Shown in pieces: positions 18,988 through 25,434 of a DNA stretch of 32,670 nucleotides (positions are counted from its first letter, which is position 1; each line of letters starts with the position of its first letter). The stretch spans positions 1 to 32,670 of the forward strand of contig NZ_BAOL01000026.1 of NCBI RefSeq assembly GCF_000350145.1, given 5' to 3'. Source of the DNA: Ilumatobacter nonamiensis YM16-303. GTDB taxonomy: Bacteria; Actinomycetota; Acidimicrobiia; Acidimicrobiales; Ilumatobacteraceae. The translations under genes and the position numbers were made by a program. The notes beneath the pieces are model-generated. The model was not told the DNA's origin, did not search any database, and saw only the letters and a program-made list of their open reading frames with translations.

Positions 18988-20106
18988 ATGATCGTCGACA
19001 CGCTGGAGCTCGAACCCGACGACTTCGCGGCCGCCACCGGCTGGGAGATCAAGCCCGAGGGCGCGTGCAAAGGCGAGGTCTGCGTCCCGCTCGGTGCCGG
19101 AGCGTTCGACGCCGTCGACGTCGCCGGTCGGTTGGGGATGGCGATCGTGCGCGACGATCCGAACGACCGCTGGGCGATCGGTCCCGAGTCGCTCGGTGAT
19201 CGGGCACTCGCCACCGCCGAGGCCCCGGAGCTGGTGCTCGACGATCTCGACGGCAACGAGTTCCGCTTGTCGTCGCTGCGCGGCCAGAAGGTCGTGATCG
19301 TGTCGTGGGCACCGTATTGAGGTTGCTCGTTCGACCTGCCCGGGTGGCAGGCGCTGCGCGCCGAACTCCACGACGACGGCCTCGAAGTCGTGACGGTGTC
19401 GCTCGAACTGAGTGGTCCTGAGGCGTCTCGCTCCTTGATCGAGGCGGCCTCGCCGGAACATCCGTCGCTGCTCGATCCGACGCACCGGATGGACGCGTTG
19501 TTCGGCGTCGTCAACATCCCGAACGTGATCTGGGTCGACGAGCAGGGGACGATCGTGCGCCCGCCCGAGCCGGGATGGCCGTCGGAGCGGATGGAGCTGC
19601 CGCGGGACATGATGGGTGCGATTCCCGAGCTCGGCTCGTCGCCGACGGCTCCGGCCCCACCCGAGGACGGACCCGGCCAGTGGGACGTGCTCGGATCGGG
19701 GCAGGTTCGCGCGGCATATCCCGACGCGATTCGGGACTGGGTCGCCAAGGGCGCCGAGAGTGAGTTCGCGCTGCGGCCGAGCGAGGTCGTGTTCCGGTCG
19801 CACCCGCGTTCGGCCGACGTGTCCGCGGCGGCCGCTCACTTCGAATTGGCGAACCGGCTCTGGACCGAGGGTGACCGTGAGCGGGCGATCGAGCACTTCA
19901 ACGACTGCCACCGACTGCAGCCGGACAACTGGACCTACAAGCGCCAGGCCTGGTCTCTGCTCGGCCGGGAGCGAGTGGGCGGCGAGTTCGGACAGTTCGT
20001 TCAAGCTCCCCTGAAGGGTGAGGAATCCGACTGGCCGTTCACCTCGGACTTCACGTCCGACGTGGTGAACACCCCGGTCGGCGGCTACTACCCCTCGACC
20101 CTCTGA
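18988..20106 (+). CDS. Selenocysteine-containing thioredoxin-fold redoxin (TGA at 19318-19320 read as Sec)
   Basis: Read through the in-frame TGA, this is a 372-residue protein with Sec at 111. The N-terminal domain (about 1-80) carries a Cys pair C27/C32 (GACKGEVCVPL). A thioredoxin/AhpC-like domain runs about 84-200: APELVLDDLDGNEFRLSSLRG, KVVIVSWAPY-U-GCSFDLPGWQALRAEL, then LEVVTVSLELSG and the cis-Pro-type segment VVNIPNVIWVDEQGTIV. U111 sits where thioredoxins have the attacking Cys, and Cys113 follows in a U-x-C motif. A TPR-like part (about 280-320) closes the protein. Reading stays in one frame, with the same codon style, for 261 codons after the TGA; a SECIS-like hairpin follows the TGA. 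Without Sec insertion the product would be a 110-residue fragment lacking its active site. A nonsense mutation or sequencing error is the alternative. It starts 4 bases after the AAA ATPase stop. Confidence 0.85.
19318..19351 (+). promoter_or_regulatory. Sec-encoding TGA with bacterial SECIS-like hairpin
   Basis: The TGA occupies 19318-19320. Fourteen bases later CCTGCC (19335-19340) pairs perfectly with GGCAGG (19346-19351) around the loop CGGGT (19341-19345). The apical loop starts 20 bases after the TGA and has G at position two and a GGGU run. This matches the loose bacterial SECIS rule (loop about 16-37 bases downstream, G near the loop start). A bulged A at 19334 and two more pairs could extend the stem. 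Confidence 0.7.
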
Positions 20107-20112
20107 CGCTCA

Positions 20113-20131
20113 CCGTCGGACGTTGCGACGG
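20113..20131. terminator. Weak hairpin between convergent redoxin and cyclase genes
   Basis: CCGTCG and CGACGG form a 6-bp stem with a 7-base loop in the 34-base gap between the two convergent stops. A termination role is inferred from position only. Confidence 0.35.
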
Positions 20132-20140
20132 CTTGCCGGA

Positions 20141-20686
20141 TCAGATGAAGGGGGTGCGGGTCCAGAGGTCGGCGGTGTCGGAACCGACGGGCTCGGGCGC
20201 ACCGCGGAGTTCGACGACGTTGATCGTCCCCGGGAACCCGCGCAGTTCGATCTCGCCGAACGGCTCGGCGGTGACGCCCTCGGGAAGCTGCTCGATCTGC
20301 ATCGTCGGCATCAGGACCTCGACGCCCCGCGCCCGGTCGCACAGGCGAGCGGCCATGTTCACGGCAGAGCCGATGTAGTCGTCGCCCTCGAACAGCAGGG
20401 CGTGGCCCGTGGCGATTCCGGCCCGCACCGTGAGCGGGTTGCACACCTCGGTGGCGCGCCGCTCGAGATCCTGGACGAACGCGATTCCGTCGACCTGCTG
20501 GACGGCGACACACATGCAGCCGTCACCCAGCCACTTCGCGATCCGCACGCCACGCTCGGACGCAACCGACCGCACGATCGTGCGGAATGCGCTGAGGATC
20601 CGCCCGGCCGCGTCGTCGCCGAACGCAGCCGTGTAGTTCGTGAACCCGGACAGGTCGACGAACACGAAGGTTCGAGGAACGCGCAT
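20141..20686 (-). CDS. Stand-alone class III adenylate/guanylate cyclase domain protein
   Basis: From ATG 20686 this is a 181-residue protein consisting essentially of one cyclase catalytic domain. FVFVDLSGFTNYTAAFGDD supplies metal-binding Asp11. IAKWLGDGCM supplies the second metal Asp55 and the base-selecting Lys51, which suggests ATP. VRAGIATGHALLFEGDDYIGSAVNMAARLCDRA holds the conserved Asn and Arg that stabilise the transition state. The enzyme would act as a homodimer, and no sensor domain is attached. ATG 20686 is preferred because TAACAT lies 7 bases upstream; ATG 20695 would add three residues. Two 11-base GTTCA-type repeats just upstream resemble PHO boxes, so phosphate-starvation control is possible. 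It is encoded opposite to, and between, the redoxin and VWA genes. Confidence 0.85.
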   Translation of the reverse strand: MRVPRTFVFVDLSGFTNYTAAFGDDAAGRILSAFRTIVRSVASERGVRIAKWLGDGCMCVAVQQVDGIAFVQDLERRATEVCNPLTVRAGIATGHALLFEGDDYIGSAVNMAARLCDRARGVEVLMPTMQIEQLPEGVTAEPFGEIELRGFPGTINVVELRGAPEPVGSDTADLWTRTPFI

Positions 20687-20693
20687 GTCATCC

Positions 20694-20727
20694 ATGTTAT
20701 TCGGTTCAAGGTGAACTGCGGTTGAAC
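20694..20727 (-). promoter_or_regulatory. Putative PHO box and -10 element of the cyclase gene
   Basis: On the minus strand GTTCAACCGCA (20727-20717) is followed directly by GTTCACCTTGA (20716-20706), an 11-base direct repeat like PhoP-binding PHO boxes. TAACAT (20699-20694) lies about 10 bases after the second GTTCACC core, nearly the same layout as at pstS in this window. Confidence 0.5.
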
Positions 20728-20762
20728 AGTTCCGCGCTGAGACGGGTGCTCCCAGCCTGTTG

Positions 20763-20768
20763 TAGGTT
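20763..20768 (+). promoter_or_regulatory. -10 element of leaderless promoter for the VWA protein gene
   Basis: TAGGTT, 6 bases before ATG 20775. Confidence 0.55.
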
Positions 20769-20774
20769 CGATCC

Positions 20775-22799
20775 ATGAGCGCGCGTTTCACCTATTCGGC
20801 CTGGGACGGGACGCAGACCGGCTTCGAATTCGATGCCGATGGTGCGTTCGACGAGTTGACCGACGAACTGCTGTACCACGGCGACGTCGACGCAGCGCTG
20901 CGACGGATGATGCAGGACGGGATGACCGACCGCGACGGCAACCAGCTCCAGGGCCTGCGTGAACTGCTCGAGCAGCTTCGCCAGGAACGTGAGGAGCGAC
21001 TCGCGAACAGCGACCTCGGAGGCGTCTACGACGAGATCAACGACGAGTTGAACGACATCGTCGACGAGGAACGCCACGCGATCGACAACGCGCTCCGCGA
21101 TGCGCAGAACTCCGGCGACCAGCGGCGCGCCGAGAACGCAGAGGCGGCCGCACAGGACCGCAACATGCACCTCGATCTGATGCCCGACGACCTCGCCGGA
21201 AAGATCCGCGAACTCGACTCCTACAACTTCGAGTCGGCCGACGCGAAGCAGCGCTACGAGCAGCTCGTCGACAAGCTCAAAGAGCAGTTGATGCAGCAGA
21301 TGGTCGACCAGATGTCGGGTGCGATGCAGAACATGACGCCCGAGGACATGGCGCGCATGAAGGACATGATGGCGGCGCTCAACGAGATGCTCGAGAAGCA
21401 CCAGCGGGGCGAGGATCCGGGCTTCGAGGAGTTCATGGAGGAGTACGGCGACTTCTTCCCCGAGAACCCCGAGAGCGTCGAGGAGCTGCTCGAACAGATG
21501 GCGCAGCGCATGGCAGCGATGCAGGCGATGATGAACTCGATGACGCCCGAGCAGCGCGCGCAGCTCCAGGAGCTGAGCGACCAGTTGATGGGCGACATGG
21601 ACCTGCAGTGGCAGATGCAGCAGCTGTCGGGGAACCTCCAGCAGATGTTCCCGCAGATGCAGTGGGAGCGCAGCTACGACTTCGAGGGTCAGGATCCGAT
21701 GGGGTTCGCCCAGGCGATGCAGGCAATGCAGGATCTCGGCGACATGGACCAGCTCGAGAACCTCCTGCGCAACGCGTCGAGCCCGAGCGCACTGGCCGAG
21801 GCCGACATGGACAAGGTCCGCAACCTGATGGGCGACGACGCGGCCAAATCACTCGAGCGACTCGCCGAGCTCACCAAGCAACTCGAGGCAGCGGGACTGG
21901 TGGAGCAGAAGGAAGGACGCCTCGAACTGACGCCGAAGGGACTTCGCAAGATCGGTGCGAACGCGTTGCGCGAGCTTTTCTCGAACCTCTCGAAGGAGAT
22001 GGCGGGCCAGCACGAACTGAGCCAGCACGGTGTCGGCCACGAGCGCACGTACGACAGCAAGGAGTACGAGTACGGCGACCCCTTCCAACTCGATCTGAAC
22101 CGGACGATCCGCAACGCACTCCGTCGCCAAGCCGGTGAGGGTGCGACGAGCACGCCGATCCAGCTGTCACCGGACGACTTCGAGATCGAGCGGACCGAAC
22201 ACCTCACTCGCTCTTCGACGGTGTTGATGCTCGACCTGTCGTTGTCGATGCCGATGCGGGACAACTTCCTGCCGGCGAAGAAGGTCGCGATGGCGCTGCA
22301 CCATCTGATCTCCACCCAGTTCCCTCGGGACTATCTCGGCATCGTCGGTTTCTCCGAGACCGCGCGCATCCTCACCGCCGACCAGTTGCCCGAGGTGTCG
22401 TGGGACTTCGTGTACGGCACGAACATGCATCACGGATTCACCCTCGCCCGACAGCTGCTCGCCCGCGAGTCGGGGAACAAGCAGATCATCATGATCACCG
22501 ACGGCGAACCCACCGCGCACATCACCCCCGACGGTTACCCGTTCTTCAACTATCCGCCCGCGCGAGAGACCGTGGAGGCGACGCTGCGCGAGGTCGTGCG
22601 GTGCACGAAGAGCCACATCCGGATCAACACGTTCGGCCTCGGCGCGGACGGATCGCTGCGGGCGTTCATCGAGCGGATGTCGCAGATGAACGGCGGTCGT
22701 GCCTTCTTCACGACACCGGAGAACCTCGGCGACTACGTGCTCGTCGACTTCCTCGACGGCAAGCGCCAGCAAGCTCGCGCCGGTCGTCGCTCCGCCTGA
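20775..22799 (+). CDS. VWA-domain protein, partner of the AAA+ ATPase (Rv0959-like)
   Basis: The protein is 674 residues. The N-terminal half is a long acidic helical region, rich in Met and Gln between about residues 165 and 325 (QQMVDQMSGAMQNMTPEDMARMKDMM and similar), likely coiled coil. A short winged-helix-like stretch follows near 375-400 (AGLVEQKEGRLELTPKGLRKIG). The C-terminal third is a von Willebrand factor A domain with MIDAS residues DLSLS (Asp487, Ser489, Ser491), a later Thr and IIMITDGEPTAHI. Size and layout resemble mycobacterial Rv0959 (from memory). Family knowledge: VWA proteins pair with MoxR/ChlI ATPases, present at 17553, to remodel or load metal into client proteins. 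There is no signal peptide, so it is cytosolic. It is transcribed from its own leaderless promoter, separated from the ATPase operon by the cyclase gene. Confidence 0.9.
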   Translation: MSARFTYSAWDGTQTGFEFDADGAFDELTDELLYHGDVDAALRRMMQDGMTDRDGNQLQGLRELLEQLRQEREERLANSDLGGVYDEINDELNDIVDEERHAIDNALRDAQNSGDQRRAENAEAAAQDRNMHLDLMPDDLAGKIRELDSYNFESADAKQRYEQLVDKLKEQLMQQMVDQMSGAMQNMTPEDMARMKDMMAALNEMLEKHQRGEDPGFEEFMEEYGDFFPENPESVEELLEQMAQRMAAMQAMMNSMTPEQRAQLQELSDQLMGDMDLQWQMQQLSGNLQQMFPQMQWERSYDFEGQDPMGFAQAMQAMQDLGDMDQLENLLRNASSPSALAEADMDKVRNLMGDDAAKSLERLAELTKQLEAAGLVEQKEGRLELTPKGLRKIGANALRELFSNLSKEMAGQHELSQHGVGHERTYDSKEYEYGDPFQLDLNRTIRNALRRQAGEGATSTPIQLSPDDFEIERTEHLTRSSTVLMLDLSLSMPMRDNFLPAKKVAMALHHLISTQFPRDYLGIVGFSETARILTADQLPEVSWDFVYGTNMHHGFTLARQLLARESGNKQIIMITDGEPTAHITPDGYPFFNYPPARETVEATLREVVRCTKSHIRINTFGLGADGSLRAFIERMSQMNGGRAFFTTPENLGDYVLVDFLDGKRQQARAGRRSA

Positions 22800-22890
22800 C
22801 GGAGCCCCGCCTTCAATCGCGCGGTGGGTTGACACGTACGCGCGGATCGCGCGAATTCTCCCGATCACCCCTTGCGGACGCGGTGGGCCT

Positions 22891-22919
22891 CTGGCAGAAT
22901 GACAGCACTGTAGTTACAA
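22891..22919 (+). promoter_or_regulatory. Candidate promoter of the whiB2-like gene
   Basis: CTGGCA (22891-22896), a 17-base spacer, then TTACAA (22914-22919). The same arrangement (TTGCCA, 17 bases, TTACAG) precedes the other whiB gene of this window. The predicted leader is about 125 bases. Confidence 0.4.
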
Positions 22920-23052
22920 CGTCGCAAGCCCCACGTCAAGCATCCCCCACTACCAGGGAGTTCGCGGAGATGTGGAGCGTCGGCCACACGACATTCGCAC
23001 CATTCATTCGCTTGTGCCGCTGGACCCGGCGCCTTGGCAGGAGGTCCACACC

Positions 23053-23352
23053 ATGCAATTCATCACCACATCGAGCATCACGATCAGCGCCACGCCGGTC
23101 GAGCCGGAAGTGGACTGGCACGACCGCGCCAACTGCCTGGGGGTCGACCCTGACCTGTTCTTCCCGGAACGCGGTGCGTCCACGCGCGAGGCCAAGGAAG
23201 TGTGTCGTGGTTGCGAGGTTCGCCACGACTGCCTCGAGTTCGCGCTGCAGAACGGCGAGAAGTTCGGCATCTGGGGCGGTCTCTCCGAACGCGAGCGGCG
23301 CCGGATTCGCCGCCAACGGGCGCAAGTGGCACGCAGCACGATCGGCGCCTGA
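23053..23352 (+). CDS. whiB2: WhiB-family regulator, WhiB2-like
   Basis: The 99-residue protein starts at ATG 23053, chosen because AGGAGG lies 8 bases upstream. The open frame could extend to GTG 22972 but has no ribosome-binding site there. The four iron-sulfur ligands are C28, C51, C54 and C60 (C-x22-C-x2-C-x5-C). FGIWGGLSERERRRIRRQR is the G[I/V]WGG turn plus basic DNA-binding tail. REAKEVCRGCEVRHDCLEFAL and GEKFGIWGGLSERERRR are most like WhiB2/WhmD, the division-associated branch; that assignment is from pattern memory. The [4Fe-4S] cluster would sense redox or NO and modulate sigma-factor activity. Upstream is a 253-base gene-free stretch holding the promoter. Confidence 0.9.
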   Translation: MQFITTSSITISATPVEPEVDWHDRANCLGVDPDLFFPERGASTREAKEVCRGCEVRHDCLEFALQNGEKFGIWGGLSERERRRIRRQRAQVARSTIGA

Positions 23353-23380
23353 TCGTCGGCGCCTGATCGTCGGCACCTGA
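23344..23380 (+). repeat. Short tandem repeat, 14 bases x 2.6
   Basis: GGCGCCTGATCGTC occurs at 23344-23357 and 23358-23371, followed by a partial copy (GGCACCTGA). The first unit contains the whiB2 stop codon, and each further copy carries another TGA. Confidence 0.75.
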
Positions 23381-23434
23381 CCGAGCCGCCGCACCCCTCG
23401 GCCAGTGCGATACCTGCCAGGCAGTCGAAGTGGG

Positions 23435-23440
23435 TAGGAT
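23435..23440 (+). promoter_or_regulatory. -10 element of leaderless promoter for tatA
   Basis: TAGGAT, 6 bases before ATG 23447. GAGG within the gap is too close to the start to act as a normal ribosome-binding site. Confidence 0.5.
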
Positions 23441-23446
23441 GAGGTC

Positions 23447-23635
23447 ATGCTCGGAGGAAACGAAGTCATCATCGTCGTCGCCGTGATCCTGTTGTTGTTC
23501 GGGAGTTCGCAGGTGCCGAAGTTGGCCCGGAACCTCGGCAAGGCCCAGAAGGAGTTCAAGGACGGACTCGATCAGGGCAAGGCCGAATCGGCAGAAGCCG
23601 GCGCCGACGACGAGAAGTCATCCGCGGGATCCTGA
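23447..23635 (+). CDS. tatA: Twin-arginine translocase subunit TatA/TatE
   Basis: The 62-residue protein has the TatA plan. A short N-terminus (MLGGNE) leads into a single membrane segment (VIIVVAVILLLFG). The FGSSQVPKLARNLGKAQKEFKDGL stretch follows (FG hinge plus amphipathic helix with the conserved K-x-P-x-L-A-R-x-L-G pattern), then a charged tail. It would oligomerise to form the pore element of the Tat system, which exports folded proteins. It is short but complete. TatB and TatC are not in the window; solitary tatA genes are usual in actinobacteria. A terminator-like hairpin follows at 23672. Confidence 0.93.
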   Translation: MLGGNEVIIVVAVILLLFGSSQVPKLARNLGKAQKEFKDGLDQGKAESAEAGADDEKSSAGS

Positions 23636-23671
23636 CGCTCGACGCGTTCGACAACCGAACGAAGTCGCTGT

Positions 23672-23700
23672 CGTGCCCTGACCCACGCGGTCGGGGCACG
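23672..23700 (+). terminator. Terminator-like hairpin after tatA
   Basis: CGTGCCCTGA pairs with TCGGGGCACG (10 pairs, one G-T) around a 9-base loop, 36 bases after the tatA stop. There is no T-run. Confidence 0.6.
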
Positions 23701-23731
23701 CTCGCGTCCGTGGCCTGACGCGGCGGCTGTG

Positions 23732-23737
23732 TACCGT
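23732..23737 (+). promoter_or_regulatory. -10 element of leaderless promoter for the amidohydrolase
   Basis: TACCGT, 6 bases before ATG 23744. It supports that start over GTG 23729, which would lie upstream of the hexamer. Confidence 0.45.
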
Positions 23738-23743
23738 CGGGCC

Positions 23744-24745
23744 ATGGAACCCGGAACGCAGGAATGGCTCGACCAGGTCGTCGAGACACCGCTCGACACG
23801 ACTCGCGAGATCATCGATCCGCACCACCACCTGTGGCCGCCGGACGGAGCGTTGCCGTACGGGGTGGATGCGCTCGTGGCCGACACCGGCGCCGGCCACA
23901 ACATCGTCGAAACAGTGTTCATCGAGTGCCACGCTGCCTATCGGACCGGAGGAGCGGATCACCTTCGCCCCGTCGGTGAAACCGAGTTCGTCGCGGCGGC
24001 AGCCGACGAGCTCGCGGAACGCTTCCCGGACGCGGCACCGATCAGCGGGATCGTCGCTCACGCGGACCTCGCGCACGATCAACTCGACGACATCCTCGAT
24101 GCCCACGAGTCAGCGGCCGGCGGTCGGTTCCGCGGCATTCGCGACGCTCTCGCCCGCGCACTCGAACCCGACGCCCACATGATTCCGGGGTTGTATGCGG
24201 AGGGAAAGTCCGCCGACCCTGCGTTCCGGAGCGGTGTGGCGCGCTTGGGCGAGCGCGGGCTCACCTACGACTGCTGGAACTTCCACCACCAGATCACCGA
24301 CTTCACGGACCTCGCCCGCGCGACTCCCGGAACGACGATGGTGCTCGATCACTTCGGCACTCCGGTCGGAGTCGGGCGGTTCGCGGGCCGCCACGATCAG
24401 ATCTTCGAACAGTGGAAGCTCGACATCGCCGAGGTCGCGGCCTGCCCGAACACCGTCGCCAAGCTCGGCGGGTTGGCCATGCCCGACAATGGTTTCGGGT
24501 TCCACACGGCGGCGGCACCACCGACGTCGGACGAACTGCTCCGTGCGCAGCGGCGCTGGTACGAGCACACGATCGAGTGCTTCGGCCCCGAACGCTGCAT
24601 GTTCGAGAGCAACTTCCCGGTCGACCGGTTCTCGTTGTCGTACACCGCGTACTGGAACGCGATGCAGAAACTGGCCGCGCAGTACAGCGACGCCGAGCAG
24701 GACGCGTTGTTCAGCGGAACCGCCCGCCGCGTCTACCGCCTCTGA
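23744..24745 (+). CDS. Amidohydrolase family 2 (TIM-barrel metal hydrolase)
   Basis: The protein is 333 residues. IIDPHHHLWPPDGALPYG (His27-His29) is the metal-binding H-x-H at the end of strand 1 of an amidohydrolase barrel. FIECHAAYR, NFHHQITDF, VLDHFGTPVG and the late MFESNFPVDRFSLSY (metal Asp) complete the set seen in the COG3618/amidohydrolase-2 group. Family knowledge: members hydrolyse lactones or decarboxylate and hydrate cyclic acids (for example L-fuconolactone or 2-pyrone-4,6-dicarboxylate); the substrate here is unknown. It is cytosolic with no signal peptide. It stands alone, convergent with the second whiB gene, with a stem-loop between them. Confidence 0.86.
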   Translation: MEPGTQEWLDQVVETPLDTTREIIDPHHHLWPPDGALPYGVDALVADTGAGHNIVETVFIECHAAYRTGGADHLRPVGETEFVAAAADELAERFPDAAPISGIVAHADLAHDQLDDILDAHESAAGGRFRGIRDALARALEPDAHMIPGLYAEGKSADPAFRSGVARLGERGLTYDCWNFHHQITDFTDLARATPGTTMVLDHFGTPVGVGRFAGRHDQIFEQWKLDIAEVAACPNTVAKLGGLAMPDNGFGFHTAAAPPTSDELLRAQRRWYEHTIECFGPERCMFESNFPVDRFSLSYTAYWNAMQKLAAQYSDAEQDALFSGTARRVYRL

Positions 24746-24746
24746 A

Positions 24747-24779
24747 AGTGTTCATCGGTGACCGGCACCGACGAACACT
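24747..24779. terminator. Bidirectional terminator-like hairpin between amidohydrolase and whiB
   Basis: AGTGTTC-a-TCGGTG pairs with CACCGA-c-GAACACT around a 5-base loop (13 pairs, one mismatch), filling the whole gap between two convergent stops. Confidence 0.65.
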
Positions 24780-25138
24780 CAGGCGCTGGCGGTGGCTTCC
24801 TGGCGGCGTGTCTTGAGGATGCGTCGGCGCTCGCGTTCGGAGCATCCGCCCCACACGCCGTGATCGATGCGCTCGGTGAGAGCGAACTCGAGACAGCGGC
24901 CCGTCACCGGGCAGTCACGGCAGATCTTGCGGGCCTTGTCGACGCCGACACCGTCGCTCGGGAAGAACGTGGCGGGGGGATGCAGGCGGCAGTTGCCGTC
25001 GGCCATCCAGGCGGTCTCGGAGTCGGGATCGGGCGCAGCCGTGCTGAGTTCGACGGGGCGACCGTTCAGTTCGGCGATGGCTTCTGCGCTCAACCCGGGG
25101 GAAGTGCGTCGGGGGGACCGCTTGCTTCGTTTGATCAT
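24779..25138 (-). CDS. WhiB-family regulator with basic N-terminal extension
   Basis: The 119-residue protein starts at ATG 25138, chosen because AAAGGA lies 6 bases upstream. The open frame continues another 68 codons into an AT-richer leader that does not look coding. Cluster ligands are C50, C73, C76 and C82. DHGVWGGCSERERRRILKTRR is the DNA-binding turn and tail, with an extra Cys (C99) inside the WGG-C-SERE motif. The first 12 residues are very basic (MIKRSKRSPRRT). I cannot place it in a numbered WhiB class with confidence. Its long gene-free upstream region (25139-25434) holds a candidate promoter resembling that of the other whiB. Confidence 0.88.
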   Translation of the reverse strand: MIKRSKRSPRRTSPGLSAEAIAELNGRPVELSTAAPDPDSETAWMADGNCRLHPPATFFPSDGVGVDKARKICRDCPVTGRCLEFALTERIDHGVWGGCSERERRRILKTRRQEATASA

Positions 25139-25309
25139 CGAGGATCCTTTGTGTGGAGAGAACCGGGTTCCATCTTCATCAACTCTTTCACCAGTGTTGA
25201 CGTTCGACAGTTCGTCGTGGTTCCCCGTTTCTTTTTCGTTTCGTTGGCGTTCTCGGTGTCGCGTCGATGTACTCCGGGAGTTCGAGTCCGTCGCGACAAC
25301 GAAGGCGAA

Positions 25310-25338
25310 CTGTAACACGTTCGTAATGTAAGTGGCAA
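25310..25338 (-). promoter_or_regulatory. Candidate promoter of the second whiB gene
   Basis: On the minus strand TTGCCA (25338-25333), a 17-base spacer, then TTACAG (25315-25310). It predicts a 5' leader of about 165 bases, AT-richer than its surroundings. Confidence 0.45.
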
Positions 25339-25421
25339 GCATTTCGACCAGCGGGGTGGATCCGAACTCGGCCGGGTCCGCGGCGTGGAACTCCTCGTGG
25401 CCCGACCGACGCCGGACTCGC

Positions 25422-25427
25422 TAGAGT
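25422..25427 (+). promoter_or_regulatory. -10 element of leaderless promoter for the 25435-ppk1 operon
   Basis: TAGAGT, 7 bases before ATG 25435. Confidence 0.55.
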
Positions 25428-25434
25428 GCGCGCC

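Noticed and set aside
18988-19320. A short 110-residue protein ending at TGA 19320, plus a separate gene starting at 19390
   Set aside because: Both are in the same frame, the TGA falls inside the conserved active-site motif, and the bases between are fully open and protein-like. One selenoprotein gene explains this better than two genes or a pseudogene.
22972-23052. An N-terminal extension of the whiB2-like protein from GTG 22972
   Set aside because: No ribosome-binding site there, while AGGAGG lies 8 bases before ATG 23053 and the resulting length is normal for WhiB2.
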